Shown here one piece after another: positions 1 to 7,088 of a DNA stretch of 14,929 nt; within the stretch, counting starts at the first letter, position 1, and every line of letters starts with the position of its first letter. The stretch spans positions 1 to 14,929 of the forward strand of contig DYLB01000034.1 of assembly GCA_020722305.1 (NCBI GenBank). The letters are read 5' to 3'. The stretch is from Anaerolinea thermophila. GTDB lineage: Bacteria; Chloroflexota; Anaerolineae; Anaerolineales; Villigracilaceae. The notes beneath the pieces are model-generated. The model saw nothing but the letters and a program-made list of their open reading frames with translations, made no database searches and was not told the origin of the DNA. Position numbers and translations under genes: made by a program.

Positions 1-2
1 GT

Positions 3-20
3 GTACTTCGTGTCCTTTGT
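3..20. repeat. Two 9-base tandem units at the window edge
   Basis: Positions 3-11 (GTACTTCGT) and 12-20 (GTCCTTTGT) agree at 7 of 9 bases. On the minus strand they read as short His/Lys/Glu/Thr-rich peptide such as S-T-K-D-T-K. Low-complexity repeats of this type are, from memory, common in bacterial genomes beside stand-alone four-helix-bundle and GxxExxY genes, which fits the fragment just downstream. Only two units are visible because the window starts here, so a longer array to the left cannot be excluded. Two units could also be chance. Confidence 0.3.
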
Positions 21-43
21 GGATAAAGACCTTTTTGCAGTAG

Positions 44-223
44 ACTCAATATTGCCCGCAAGATTTATACTCTGACTTAAGAAGTCAAATCGAAGAGATC
101 AGGCGGTTGTTGAATGGGTATATAACCTGGCTAAAAACCCAAAAGGTCGGTGCTAAGGAACCGGGAGCAAATATGTATGTGCGTGAATTGCCAGAAGAAT
201 ATCTGCTGCCTTCGACACAGTAG
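44..223 (+). pseudogene. C-terminal remnant of a four-helix-bundle (23S rRNA IVP/Avd-like) protein
   Basis: The + frame running from just after a TAG at 41-43 to a TAG at 221-223 reads as about 59 plausible amphipathic residues. They include a helix with S-Q-I-E-E-I-R-R-L-L-N-G-Y-I, then W-L-K-T-Q-K, then a polar tail with K-E-P-G-A-N and R-E-L-P-E-E. The E-I-x-R-x-L-N-G-Y-I-x-x-L-K pattern is what I recall from the last helix of four helix bundle proteins of the 23S rRNA intervening-sequence (IVP) family, which usually have about 115-130 residues. Helices 1-3 are missing: an in-frame stop lies directly upstream and neither other + frame supplies them. I see it as a 5'-truncated or frame-broken copy. 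The only ATG in frame (173) has a GGGAG 5 bases upstream but would give just 16 residues. The family assignment is from memory of sequence patterns, not a search. Confidence 0.42.
73..87. repeat. Small inverted repeat TGACTT-3-AAGTCA
   Basis: Six-base arms at 73-78 and 82-87 flank a 3-base AAG centre. It lies inside the putative four-helix-bundle fragment. No T-run follows, so it is not a normal intrinsic terminator. It could be a protein-binding dyad or chance in AT-rich DNA. Confidence 0.25.
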
Positions 224-274
224 AATAATCAACCACTTTTTACATCTAATTTTTCACTTTGAACCTGCCTACTC

Positions 275-280
275 AGGAGA
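275..280 (+). promoter_or_regulatory. Ribosome binding site fixing the ltaE start
   Basis: AGGAGA sits 5 bases before the ATG at 286. It favours that ATG over an in-frame TTG at 259, which would add nine residues and has no purine-rich stretch in front of it. The family's conserved N-terminal D-L-R-S-D-T motif follows the ATG almost at once, which agrees. Confidence 0.85.
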
Positions 281-285
281 GAACC

Positions 286-1326
286 ATGAACTTCATAGAC
301 CTCCGTTCCGATACCGTCACCCAGCCCACGCCGGAGATGCGCCAGGCAATGGCCCAGGCCCCGGTGGGCGACGATGTTTACGGCGAAGACCCGACCGTCA
401 ACCGCCTTCAAGAGCTGGCCGCTTCGATGACCGGCAAGGAGGCCGGGCTGTTCGTCCCTTCGGGGACGATGGGCAACCTCTCGGCGATTTTGGCCCATTG
501 CGGGCGCGGCGACGAAGTCATCATGGGCGCTCAGGCCCACACTTTCCTCTATGAGGGCGGTGGGATTTCGGCTCTGGGTGGGGTCCATTCGCACCAGGTC
601 CAGGAGCAGCCAGATGGTTCGCTGGCTTTCGAGGACCTGACCGCCGCGATCCGCCCGGATGACGCCCACCAGCCGCCAACGCGCCTGATCGAGATCGAGA
701 ACACCCACAACCGCTGCGGCGGCACGTACCAGACGCCGGAGTACATGCGCCGCTTGGGCGAGTTCGCCCACGAGCGCGGCATCCTGGTCCACCTGGATGG
801 GGCGCGGATCTTCAACGCCGCGGTCGCCCAGGGCGTGGACGTGAAGGAACTGACCGGGCCGGTCGATTCGCTCACGTTTTGCCTGAGCAAGGGGTTGAGC
901 GCGCCGGTCGGCTCGGTGGTGTGCGGGACGCGGGAGTTCGTCAGGCGGGCGCACCGCATCCGCAAGCAGGTGGGCGGCGGGATGCGTCAGGCCGGGATTT
1001 TGGCCGCGGCCGGGATCGTGGCGCTGGAGAAAATGGTATCCCGCTTGGGCGAGGACCACGCCCGGGCACGGAAGCTGGCCGCGGGTCTGCGCGAGGTGCG
1101 GGGGCTGAGGCTCGGGGAGGGGCATCCGGCCACGAATATGGTCTTCTTCGATCTGGCGGAGGAAGTCCCGATGTCCGCCAAGGATGTAGCCGAAAAGATG
1201 AAAGCCCGCGGCGTGCTGGTGGGCGTGACCGGGGCGCGGCGCTTCCGGCTGGTGACGCATTGCTGGATTGACGATGCGGGGGTGGAGCAGGCCGTGGCCG
1301 CCTTCAGGGATGTACTGGCGGCCTGA
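286..1326 (+). CDS. ltaE: Low-specificity L-threonine aldolase
   Basis: A 346-residue PLP enzyme of fold type I that cleaves L-threonine and L-allo-threonine to glycine and acetaldehyde in the cytoplasm, giving a route to glycine. The sequence opens with D-L-R-S-D-T-V-T (5-12) and G-D-D-V-Y-G-E-D (28-35), both hallmarks of the family. H85 in A-H-T-F-L-Y-E-G-G is the ring-stacking histidine. H-L-D-G-A-R (169-174) holds the aspartate that pairs with the PLP ring nitrogen. S-K-G-L places the PLP lysine at K202. Length matches the bacterial family (about 330-350). No other gene shares its strand nearby, so it is probably transcribed alone; a weak -10 such as TCTAAT (245-250) has no convincing -35. 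It ends 3 bases before the stop of the convergent cyclase gene. Family certain; exact L-threo/L-allo preference cannot be read from sequence. Confidence 0.95.
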   Translation: MNFIDLRSDTVTQPTPEMRQAMAQAPVGDDVYGEDPTVNRLQELAASMTGKEAGLFVPSGTMGNLSAILAHCGRGDEVIMGAQAHTFLYEGGGISALGGVHSHQVQEQPDGSLAFEDLTAAIRPDDAHQPPTRLIEIENTHNRCGGTYQTPEYMRRLGEFAHERGILVHLDGARIFNAAVAQGVDVKELTGPVDSLTFCLSKGLSAPVGSVVCGTREFVRRAHRIRKQVGGGMRQAGILAAAGIVALEKMVSRLGEDHARARKLAAGLREVRGLRLGEGHPATNMVFFDLAEEVPMSAKDVAEKMKARGVLVGVTGARRFRLVTHCWIDDAGVEQAVAAFRDVLAA

Positions 1327-1329
1327 CTT

Positions 1330-2889
1330 TCAGCAGTATTTCAGGACACTCCAGTGCGAGTCGTCGGGCTCGATCTGGTCGCGCCCCCGGGATTTGGCCG
1401 TGTAGAGGCGTTTGTCGGCCAGGTCAATCAGGCGGATGATCTCGTCGGCTTCGATGGGGAAGACCGCGATCCCCTGGCTGACCGTGGGGGAGGGGACGGT
1501 TTTGTCCTGGATGCGGATCTGCATGTTACGCATCGTTTCCCGGATGCGCAGGGCGACCTGCCGGGCCAGGTCGCCGGGGGTATTGGGCAGGCAGATGGCG
1601 AATTCCTCGCCGCCCCAGCGCCCGACCGCATCGCTGCTTTTGATGTGGCTGCGGATGGTCCGGGTCAATTGGATGAGGACCTCGTCCCCGGCCAGGTGGC
1701 CGTAGTTGTCGTTGTATTGTTTGAAGAAATCCACGTCGAGCATGATGAGGGACAAGGGGGCTGCATCGGCCAGCGCCTGGCGGGCGTCGCCTTCGAGAGC
1801 CTTCAAGAAATAGCCGTGATTGTAGACACCGGTCAGGCTGTCGAGCCGGGACTGTTCTTCGACTGACTTGTGGTGGATGGCGTTGTGCAGGACCAGGGCA
1901 GCCTGCTGGGCCAGGTTTTCGAGCATTTCCATGTCCGACCGGTCGAAGGCGTTGGGCCGGTAGGAGGCAATTGCCATCACGCCGAGCACGTCCCCGGCCT
2001 GGAGCGGGACGCCCATCCAGGCCAGGCTGGTCTTGTCCTGCCCGATGATAATCCTTTCGACGCCTTCGAGGTCGAGGGGTTTGCGCAGGTCGGGCAGGAA
2101 GAGCGGCCGGTTGTTTTGCAAGACCCACCCCGCCAGGCTGCCTTTGGCCGGGACGGTCATGTCGTAGAAATATTCGCCGTCGTCGTAGAACAGGTCGAGT
2201 TTGACGAGGTCGCCTTCGAGGATGCCCACGTAATAGGTATCGGCCTGGATGGCGTCTTTGATGGCCTCGTTCAAGAGTGGGAGGACCTGTTCGATATCCA
2301 GGGAGGCGGAAATCTGGCGGGAAAATTCGTTGATGGTTTCCAGGCGGGCGATATGCCTGAAATTGACCTGCTGCATCCGGATGATCGTCTCGGCTGCGGC
2401 GATGGACAGGATCGGCAGGCTGACCAGCCCGGCGATTTCGAAAAAGGTAGCCGTGAGAGAGCGGTGGGCGTTGATGTGGATGACCGTTGAGATGGCGATC
2501 ACGGCATAGGTCGGGTAGCGGCCATAGACCACGGCGGTGAGCATCACGATGATGACCAGAAGCGGGTAGGTGATGATATCGAAGGATGCGGGGAGTAACG
2601 AGATCAGCATCCCCAGACCGATGCCGTTGATGACGGTAAGCAGCCATTCGATCTTCCCCAGGGTGGTGGTGCGCCAGAAAAAGCTGGAATACATCAGCGA
2701 AACGCTGGCGATTCCCCAAAGGAAAATGATGAGGAAAATGTGTTCAGGCAGGTCCCGGTATTGGTCGGATACCATGCTGGCTGTGACCAGGATGCCCAGG
2801 AGCAGGAGGGTGGCGATCAGCATCGGGACCATCAGGGCGCGGCCGGTGGAGTTCGACAACCTTTGCGGGAGCGGGGGGATCGAGTTCAT
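1330..2889 (-). CDS. Membrane GAF-GGDEF diguanylate cyclase
   Basis: A 519-residue inner-membrane protein predicted to make c-di-GMP from two GTP. About six hydrophobic segments lie at 21-40, 51-69, 82-100, 104-122, 126-140 and 150-168. A GAF domain follows at about 195-340, then GGDEF at about 345-505, opening with D-S-L-T-G-V-Y-N. D385 in L-D-V-D-F-F-K is the expected metal-binding aspartate, and the signature is G-G-E-E-F (426-430), a competent form. The allosteric I-site expected just upstream (RxxD) is K-S-S-D (417-420), so product inhibition may be weak or absent. Its ATG overlaps the TGA of the upstream HD-GYP gene as ATGA, so translation is probably coupled and expression depends on that gene's promoter. 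The ligand of the GAF or membrane part is unknown. Activity is inferred from motifs. Confidence 0.93.
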   Translation of the reverse strand: MNSIPPLPQRLSNSTGRALMVPMLIATLLLLGILVTASMVSDQYRDLPEHIFLIIFLWGIASVSLMYSSFFWRTTTLGKIEWLLTVINGIGLGMLISLLPASFDIITYPLLVIIVMLTAVVYGRYPTYAVIAISTVIHINAHRSLTATFFEIAGLVSLPILSIAAAETIIRMQQVNFRHIARLETINEFSRQISASLDIEQVLPLLNEAIKDAIQADTYYVGILEGDLVKLDLFYDDGEYFYDMTVPAKGSLAGWVLQNNRPLFLPDLRKPLDLEGVERIIIGQDKTSLAWMGVPLQAGDVLGVMAIASYRPNAFDRSDMEMLENLAQQAALVLHNAIHHKSVEEQSRLDSLTGVYNHGYFLKALEGDARQALADAAPLSLIMLDVDFFKQYNDNYGHLAGDEVLIQLTRTIRSHIKSSDAVGRWGGEEFAICLPNTPGDLARQVALRIRETMRNMQIRIQDKTVPSPTVSQGIAVFPIEADEIIRLIDLADKRLYTAKSRGRDQIEPDDSHWSVLKYC

Positions 2890-5800
2890 TGGATCAAGTC
2901 GTCCAGCCCGCCGGAGCGGACCAACTCGTCCAGGGCGTTGACGATGCGGGGGTCGAACAATATGCCGGACTGGGAATGGATATAGTCCATGGCTTCCTGG
3001 ATCGAAACTTTTGCGCGGTAGGGCCGGGTGCTGGTCAGGGCGTCCAGGGCGTCTACCACGGCGAAGATGCGGGCCAGCAGCGGGATCTGTTCACCGGCCA
3101 ATCCCTGCGGGTAGCCGCTGCCGTTCCAGCGTTCCTGGTGGTAGCGGATCACAGGGATGGAATCTTCGAGGAAGGGGATGCCGGTGACGATCTGCGCCCC
3201 GATCTCGGGGTGTTTACGCATCATTTTCCACTCCCGCTCGTCGAGGCTGCCGGGCTTGTTGAGGATGGCGTCTTCGATGCCGATCTTGCCGATGTCGTGC
3301 AGCAGCGAGCCGCGTTCCAGCACCTTGAGTTCGGCCGGGGAGAGGCCGAGTTTCTGGCCCAGGCGGGCGGCGGCCTTGCCGACCCTGTTGCTGTGGCCTT
3401 CGGTCTCCCGGTCGCGGGCGTCGAGGGCAGACATGAGGGCGCTCAGGGTCTGGTCGTAGGTGATTTCCAGTTCCTTGAAGGCGCGTTCCAGTTCGCGGGC
3501 CTGACGCTGGGACTCGATCAGCAGGCTGGCCCGTTCGAGGGCCACGGCCACCTGGTTTGCCATCGTCTGGAGGCCGGCGGCCTGGTGGGAGTTGTACCAC
3601 AGGCTTTCTTCGATCTCGAACCACAACGCGCCGTGTTTGCGTGAGGAGGTCAGGAGCGGGAGGCACACGTTCAACAGGTTGTGTTCGCCGCCCAGGATGA
3701 TGCGCTGGTTGGTCTCCAGGGCCTGCTGGATGATGTGGATCGGGATGGTGGGGTTGTTGTAGGTCCCCTCATCGCTGACGCCGATGCAGGCCGCGATCTC
3801 GCCGTTATCATCGTACAGTACGATGCCGGTCTTGTGGGCCTGGATGATGCGGTGGGCGGTGGTGGCGATCACCTCGGCCTTTTCGCTCATCTTGTCCTTC
3901 TGGATGATGTCGAAGCTGAGCTGGTAAAGCAGGGTGGCAGTGCTCATCGTGGTCCGAAGTTCGTTGTACAGCCAGGAGCTTTCCACGGCCGCGGCCGCCT
4001 GGGACGCGAGCAGGTTTGCCAGGGATTCGTCCCGCTCCGAAAAGAGCAGGCTGTCTTGTTTGCCGAAAGCCAGGATGGCCCCGATGCTCATCCGGTGCAG
4101 GCGGATGGGGATGCCGATGAAACTTTGCAGGCGTTTGTGGTCCAGGGTCAGGCGGGAGTGCTGGTCATATTTGCGCACGTCCCGGACCCGGAAAACGCTC
4201 CCGGCGTTCAGGGCCGCCGCGACCAGGGAATGGCTGTTGGGGTTCTCGCTGAGGGATTTCATCAGTTCGGGGGCGAACCCGGCGGAGGCGGTGCGGCTGA
4301 ACTGTCCCTGCTGGTCGAGCAGCATGACGAAGACGAAGCGGGCTTCGAGGGTCTGCCGGGCGATGATGGCGATCTCCTTGATGGAGGCATTTGGCTCCAG
4401 GGTGGAGGACAGCGAGGTCCCAGCCCGGATCAGTTCGGTCAGGTGGAGCTGGTAACTGCCCTGTTCCCAGGCCCGCAGGACTTCGCTGGCGATGGCTTCG
4501 ATGGTTGCGATGTCAATGCTGTTGAAGGCCATCGGGCGGGTGTCATCCACCAGGAGCACCCCTTTCAGGTATCCCTGGTGCAGGATGGGGGTGACGACTT
4601 CGGACAGGGTCTCCTGGTTTTCGAGCTGGAAGAAATCCGGGTCGAGGCGGGTGTTGTTGGCGATCTGGGTCTTGCGCAGGCGTGAAGCTCGCCCGATGAT
4701 GCCGGTGCTGGCCGATTGGCGGTAACCGGGAGGCACGGCATAGACGCCTGGCCCGGCCGCCGCCAGGACGACCAGTTCCTTACGCTCATATTCGTACAAA
4801 AGGATGGCAGCCAGCGAACAATCGAAGGCGCGTTGCAGCACGTTGACGGCGAGTTGGGCAATGACCGGTTCATCTTGTTGGTTGGCGAGTTGGTCGCGGA
4901 GTTCCTGCAAGAGGGTCAGTTGGGCCGTGCGGCGCTTTTCGATTTCCAACTGGGCGCTGCTGTGCCGCAGGCGGGCTTCGAGGACGTTTTGGGTAACTTC
5001 CCGGTCGTCCAGCACTTGCAGTATTGGGCCGGTCAGGATGTCGGCGGCGCTCTCGGGCGTTTGCGGGAGGGTAGGCTGGGTCAGGCTGACCCCCGGCAGG
5101 TTTTCGGTCACATTTTTTTGGATGGTCAGGTTGATGATCCCAATCAGGTGGCCGAGGGCGATGGTGAGGATGCTAATCAGGGTGAAGGCGACGTCCCGTT
5201 CCTGGTCTACGAAGCGGGTGATCTGCGGGTCGTCGGTCAGGTAGTGGATGCTGTTCAGTTGCAGCGACACGAAGACGATGATGACCGCGTAGACCATGCC
5301 GAGGATGGGGATCAATTGCCGGGCTGCCGGGTGCGGCCTGGGCGGGATCAATTTTTCCCAGGGCAGGCGGTTGGCGAACAGGAAACTTAGCATCAGGAAA
5401 AGCGCCGGGATCACCACCGAAATCTGGAATTCGATTGTGAAGATCAGCAGCCAGGCGGCCCAGGGCAGGACGGCGGTCTTTTCGAGGTAACCGCTCGGGG
5501 CGGCTTTCGGCCAGATCAACGCGAAGCAGGCCAAAAGTCCGGTGAGAAGGAACAGGGCCCCCATCGGTTGGGAGAAGGTTTCGAGCGGGTGGTAATTCTC
5601 CAGCAGGGATGGAGGCGCCAATATCAGCAATAATCCAACCATCAGGTTGGTGAAACTCAAGACCAGGGTCAGCGGTGAAACCGGGTGGGAGGGGGCCTTT
5701 TTGGTCAATTTCAGGGAGACGGGGAAGGCGACCGCCAGGCTTGCCAGAGCCAGCCCTTCGATCGGCAGGGCGCTGGTAAAGTATAGACCGGCCAGGGCGC

Positions 5801-6044
5801 CCATGGCGAGGGTGCGCAGGAACCTGACGGCCCGGCGCACACGCCCGCCGATGCCGGTCATCAGGACGGTTAGGGAGAACAGACTGGTGAGGAAAAACCC
5901 GACCGCCAGACCGGTGATCAGCGACTGGAAATCCGGACTTTTGAGCAGGGTTTGGCGGTGGGGAATCAACAGTAGGGTATGCGCGGTCGAGATGAGTATT
6001 CCGGCTGTTATAAATTCTATGGCGTAGTAAAAGCGTCTTGTCAT
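2886..6044 (-). CDS. Membrane multi-GAF HD-GYP c-di-GMP phosphodiesterase
   Basis: A 1052-residue sensor-effector. About nine hydrophobic segments fill residues 8-306. A linker with a likely coiled coil (350-385) leads to three GAF-like modules at about 390-525, 550-690 and 715-840; the third is the most degenerate. HD-GYP follows at about 855-1047. Seen there: E880 and H884 in E-T-E-G-H-S-N-R-V, H916-D917 in L-L-H-D-I-G-K-I-G, N-K-P-G (929-932), H945 in K-H-P-E-I-G, the G-S-G-Y-P core (975-979) and D998 in V-V-D-A-L-D-A-L. The usual H-H-E-x-x-D-G reads H-Q-E-R-W-N-G (969-975), so one histidine metal ligand is Gln970 and an Asp is Asn974. It probably degrades c-di-GMP to pGpG or GMP, but the metal site may differ. 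It shares an ATGA overlap with the downstream cyclase. No clear Shine-Dalgarno sequence precedes its ATG. Confidence 0.92.
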   Translation of the reverse strand: MTRRFYYAIEFITAGILISTAHTLLLIPHRQTLLKSPDFQSLITGLAVGFFLTSLFSLTVLMTGIGGRVRRAVRFLRTLAMGALAGLYFTSALPIEGLALASLAVAFPVSLKLTKKAPSHPVSPLTLVLSFTNLMVGLLLILAPPSLLENYHPLETFSQPMGALFLLTGLLACFALIWPKAAPSGYLEKTAVLPWAAWLLIFTIEFQISVVIPALFLMLSFLFANRLPWEKLIPPRPHPAARQLIPILGMVYAVIIVFVSLQLNSIHYLTDDPQITRFVDQERDVAFTLISILTIALGHLIGIINLTIQKNVTENLPGVSLTQPTLPQTPESAADILTGPILQVLDDREVTQNVLEARLRHSSAQLEIEKRRTAQLTLLQELRDQLANQQDEPVIAQLAVNVLQRAFDCSLAAILLYEYERKELVVLAAAGPGVYAVPPGYRQSASTGIIGRASRLRKTQIANNTRLDPDFFQLENQETLSEVVTPILHQGYLKGVLLVDDTRPMAFNSIDIATIEAIASEVLRAWEQGSYQLHLTELIRAGTSLSSTLEPNASIKEIAIIARQTLEARFVFVMLLDQQGQFSRTASAGFAPELMKSLSENPNSHSLVAAALNAGSVFRVRDVRKYDQHSRLTLDHKRLQSFIGIPIRLHRMSIGAILAFGKQDSLLFSERDESLANLLASQAAAAVESSWLYNELRTTMSTATLLYQLSFDIIQKDKMSEKAEVIATTAHRIIQAHKTGIVLYDDNGEIAACIGVSDEGTYNNPTIPIHIIQQALETNQRIILGGEHNLLNVCLPLLTSSRKHGALWFEIEESLWYNSHQAAGLQTMANQVAVALERASLLIESQRQARELERAFKELEITYDQTLSALMSALDARDRETEGHSNRVGKAAARLGQKLGLSPAELKVLERGSLLHDIGKIGIEDAILNKPGSLDEREWKMMRKHPEIGAQIVTGIPFLEDSIPVIRYHQERWNGSGYPQGLAGEQIPLLARIFAVVDALDALTSTRPYRAKVSIQEAMDYIHSQSGILFDPRIVNALDELVRSGGLDDLIQ

Positions 6045-6073
6045 GGGGTTGTGGGGGTGGCTCAGGTGACAAA

Positions 6074-6079
6074 ATTATA
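6074..6079 (-). promoter_or_regulatory. -10 box of the HD-GYP/GGDEF operon
   Basis: The minus strand reads TATAAT, a perfect -10, 29 bases before the HD-GYP ATG at 6044, which gives a short leader of roughly 23 bases. At 16-18 bases spacing there is no good TTGACA; a TTGTAA is present but about 23 bases upstream. Activator dependence is possible. Experimentally unconfirmed. Confidence 0.5.
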
Positions 6080-6092
6080 CATGGTTTGGGGG

Positions 6093-6112
6093 CCAGTAAT
6101 GCTTACAACTGG
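6093..6112. promoter_or_regulatory. Dyad in the divergent promoter region (candidate operator)
   Basis: CCAGT (6093-6097) and ACTGG (6108-6112) form an inverted repeat with a 10-base centre. It covers the place where the -35 element of the minus-strand promoter should be and lies about 46-65 bases upstream of the plus-strand -10. That suits a regulator that blocks or replaces -35 recognition for the c-di-GMP pair, but five-base arms can occur by chance. Confidence 0.28.
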
Positions 6113-6154
6113 ATACCAGACAGACAGCTTGTATAGTGTTTGTAAAGCCAAATT

Positions 6155-6163
6155 TGATATAAT
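6155..6163 (+). promoter_or_regulatory. Extended -10 promoter of the pnp-lgt operon
   Basis: TGATATAAT is an extended -10 (TGn plus TATAAT at 6158-6163), which can work without a strong -35; none is seen at normal spacing. The expected start is near 6170, giving a leader of about 80 bases before the ATG at 6250. It faces away from the HD-GYP promoter, with 78 bases between the two -10 boxes. Confidence 0.6.
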
Positions 6164-6169
6164 CACGCT

Positions 6170-6214
6170 GCTGGCGGATGGGGAATGCCAGTTGGGGCGG
6201 GTGGGACCCTCCCG
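6170..6214 (+). promoter_or_regulatory. Two stem-loops in the pnp leader
   Basis: The first pairs CTGGC (6171-6175) with GCCAG (6187-6191), extended by a G-T pair, and would form at the very 5' end of the transcript. The second pairs CGGGTGG (6198-6204) with CCTCCCG (6208-6214) around a 3-base loop, with one T-T mismatch. No T-run follows, so neither looks like an intrinsic terminator. They could stabilise the mRNA end or affect initiation. I could not match them to a known riboswitch. Confidence 0.4.
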
Positions 6215-6249
6215 GAATAACCGGTCCAATCTTCTTACACAGGTGAATT

Positions 6250-7086
6250 ATGCCGTCATACATGACTTTGGAACAGATTGATGATGCCGTCGCCGCGCTG
6301 CGCCAGCGGACCACGCTCGAGCCGCAGGTGGCGATTATCCTCGGCTCGGGACTTAACGGTTTGGCCGAGTCGGTCGAGGAGGCAGTGGCCATCCCCTTCG
6401 GCGACCTGCCCCACTGGCCGGTTTCCACCGTCTATGGGCACGCCGGGCGGCTGGTGTTGGGGAAGCTCGAAGGCCGGCCGGTCTTCGTCATGCAGGGGCG
6501 GGTCCATTTTTACGAAGGCTACAGCATGTCGCAGGTGACTTTCCCGGTGCGGGTGATGCAGCGCCTCGGCATCCAGATCTTGATCGTGACCAACGCGGCC
6601 GGGGCGGTCAATCCGGATTACGCTCCCGGCGACGTGATGCTGATCCTCGACCATTTGAATTTGGTCGGCATGGCCGGGTTCAACCCGCTGTTCGGTCCCA
6701 ACCTGGACGAGTTCGGCCCCCGATTCCCGGACATGAGCCGGGCCTACGACCGCCAGCTCCACGATCTGGCCCGCCGGGCCGCGGCTGAAAATGGGATTTT
6801 ACTGCACGAGGGCGTCTATGTCGGTTTGAGCGGGCCGTCCTTCGAGACCCCGGCGGACCTGCGCTTCCTGCGCAACGCCGGCGCCGACGCGGTCGGCATG
6901 TCCACCGTACCGGAAGTGACGGTGGCCCGGCACGGCGGCACGCGGGTGCTCGGTTTTTCGGGCATCAGCAATAAGGCCAACCTCGACGGTTCGACCGAGA
7001 CCACCCACGAAGAAGTGCTCGAAGCGGGGAAACTGCTCGTGCCCAAACTCGAAACCCTGGTGCGCGGCGTCCTGCGCCAGATTTAG
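6250..7086 (+). CDS. punA: Purine nucleoside phosphorylase (trimeric PNP/MTAP family)
   Basis: A 278-residue cytoplasmic enzyme that splits purine (deoxy)ribonucleosides with phosphate into base and ribose-1-phosphate for purine salvage. Motifs in order: phosphate-binding G-S-G-L (32-35), Y-G-H-A-G (62-66), Q-G-R-V-H-F-Y-E-G-Y with H86, T-N-A-A-G (114-118), H-L-N-L-V-G (135-140), G-P-S-F-E-T with F198 and E199, M217 in V-G-M-S-T, and N241 in S-N-K-A. E199 and N241 have the same 42-residue spacing as the base-contacting Glu and Asn of human PNP. Asn rather than Asp there points to 6-oxopurines (guanosine, inosine) and away from methylthioadenosine phosphorylase. Length is typical. AGGTG (6241-6245) serves as ribosome binding site. 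It is the first gene of the eight-gene + operon and is followed by the next ATG after 2 bases. Confidence 0.95.
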   Translation: MPSYMTLEQIDDAVAALRQRTTLEPQVAIILGSGLNGLAESVEEAVAIPFGDLPHWPVSTVYGHAGRLVLGKLEGRPVFVMQGRVHFYEGYSMSQVTFPVRVMQRLGIQILIVTNAAGAVNPDYAPGDVMLILDHLNLVGMAGFNPLFGPNLDEFGPRFPDMSRAYDRQLHDLARRAAAENGILLHEGVYVGLSGPSFETPADLRFLRNAGADAVGMSTVPEVTVARHGGTRVLGFSGISNKANLDGSTETTHEEVLEAGKLLVPKLETLVRGVLRQI

Positions 7087-7088
7087 AA

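Noticed and set aside
221..250. -10-like TAGAAT (221-226) and TCTAAT (245-250) as an ltaE promoter
   Set aside because: No acceptable -35 at 16-18 bases from either; AT-rich sequence gives such matches easily.
150..554. 134-residue plus frame spanning the ltaE start
   Set aside because: Out of frame with ltaE, becomes R/P/G-rich inside it and carries no motif.
229..1260. 343-residue open frame on the minus strand opposite ltaE
   Set aside because: Rich in R/H/Q/P/G with no recognisable motif and fully antisense to a gene with complete catalytic motifs; typical of GC-rich codon shadows.
1526..2719. 397-residue second minus-strand frame within the GGDEF gene
   Set aside because: R/P/H-rich, no domain; the other frame encodes an intact GGDEF protein.
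3681..4685. 334-residue open frame on the plus strand within the HD-GYP gene
   Set aside because: G/V/D/Q-rich composition without motifs; shadow of the minus-strand GAF region.
6117..6127. CAGA microrepeat (CAGACAGACAG)
   Set aside because: Only two and three-quarter units; no functional meaning can be assigned.
6164..6249. Purine riboswitch upstream of the phosphorylase gene
   Set aside because: The conserved junction sequences and three-stem layout of the purine aptamer are not present.
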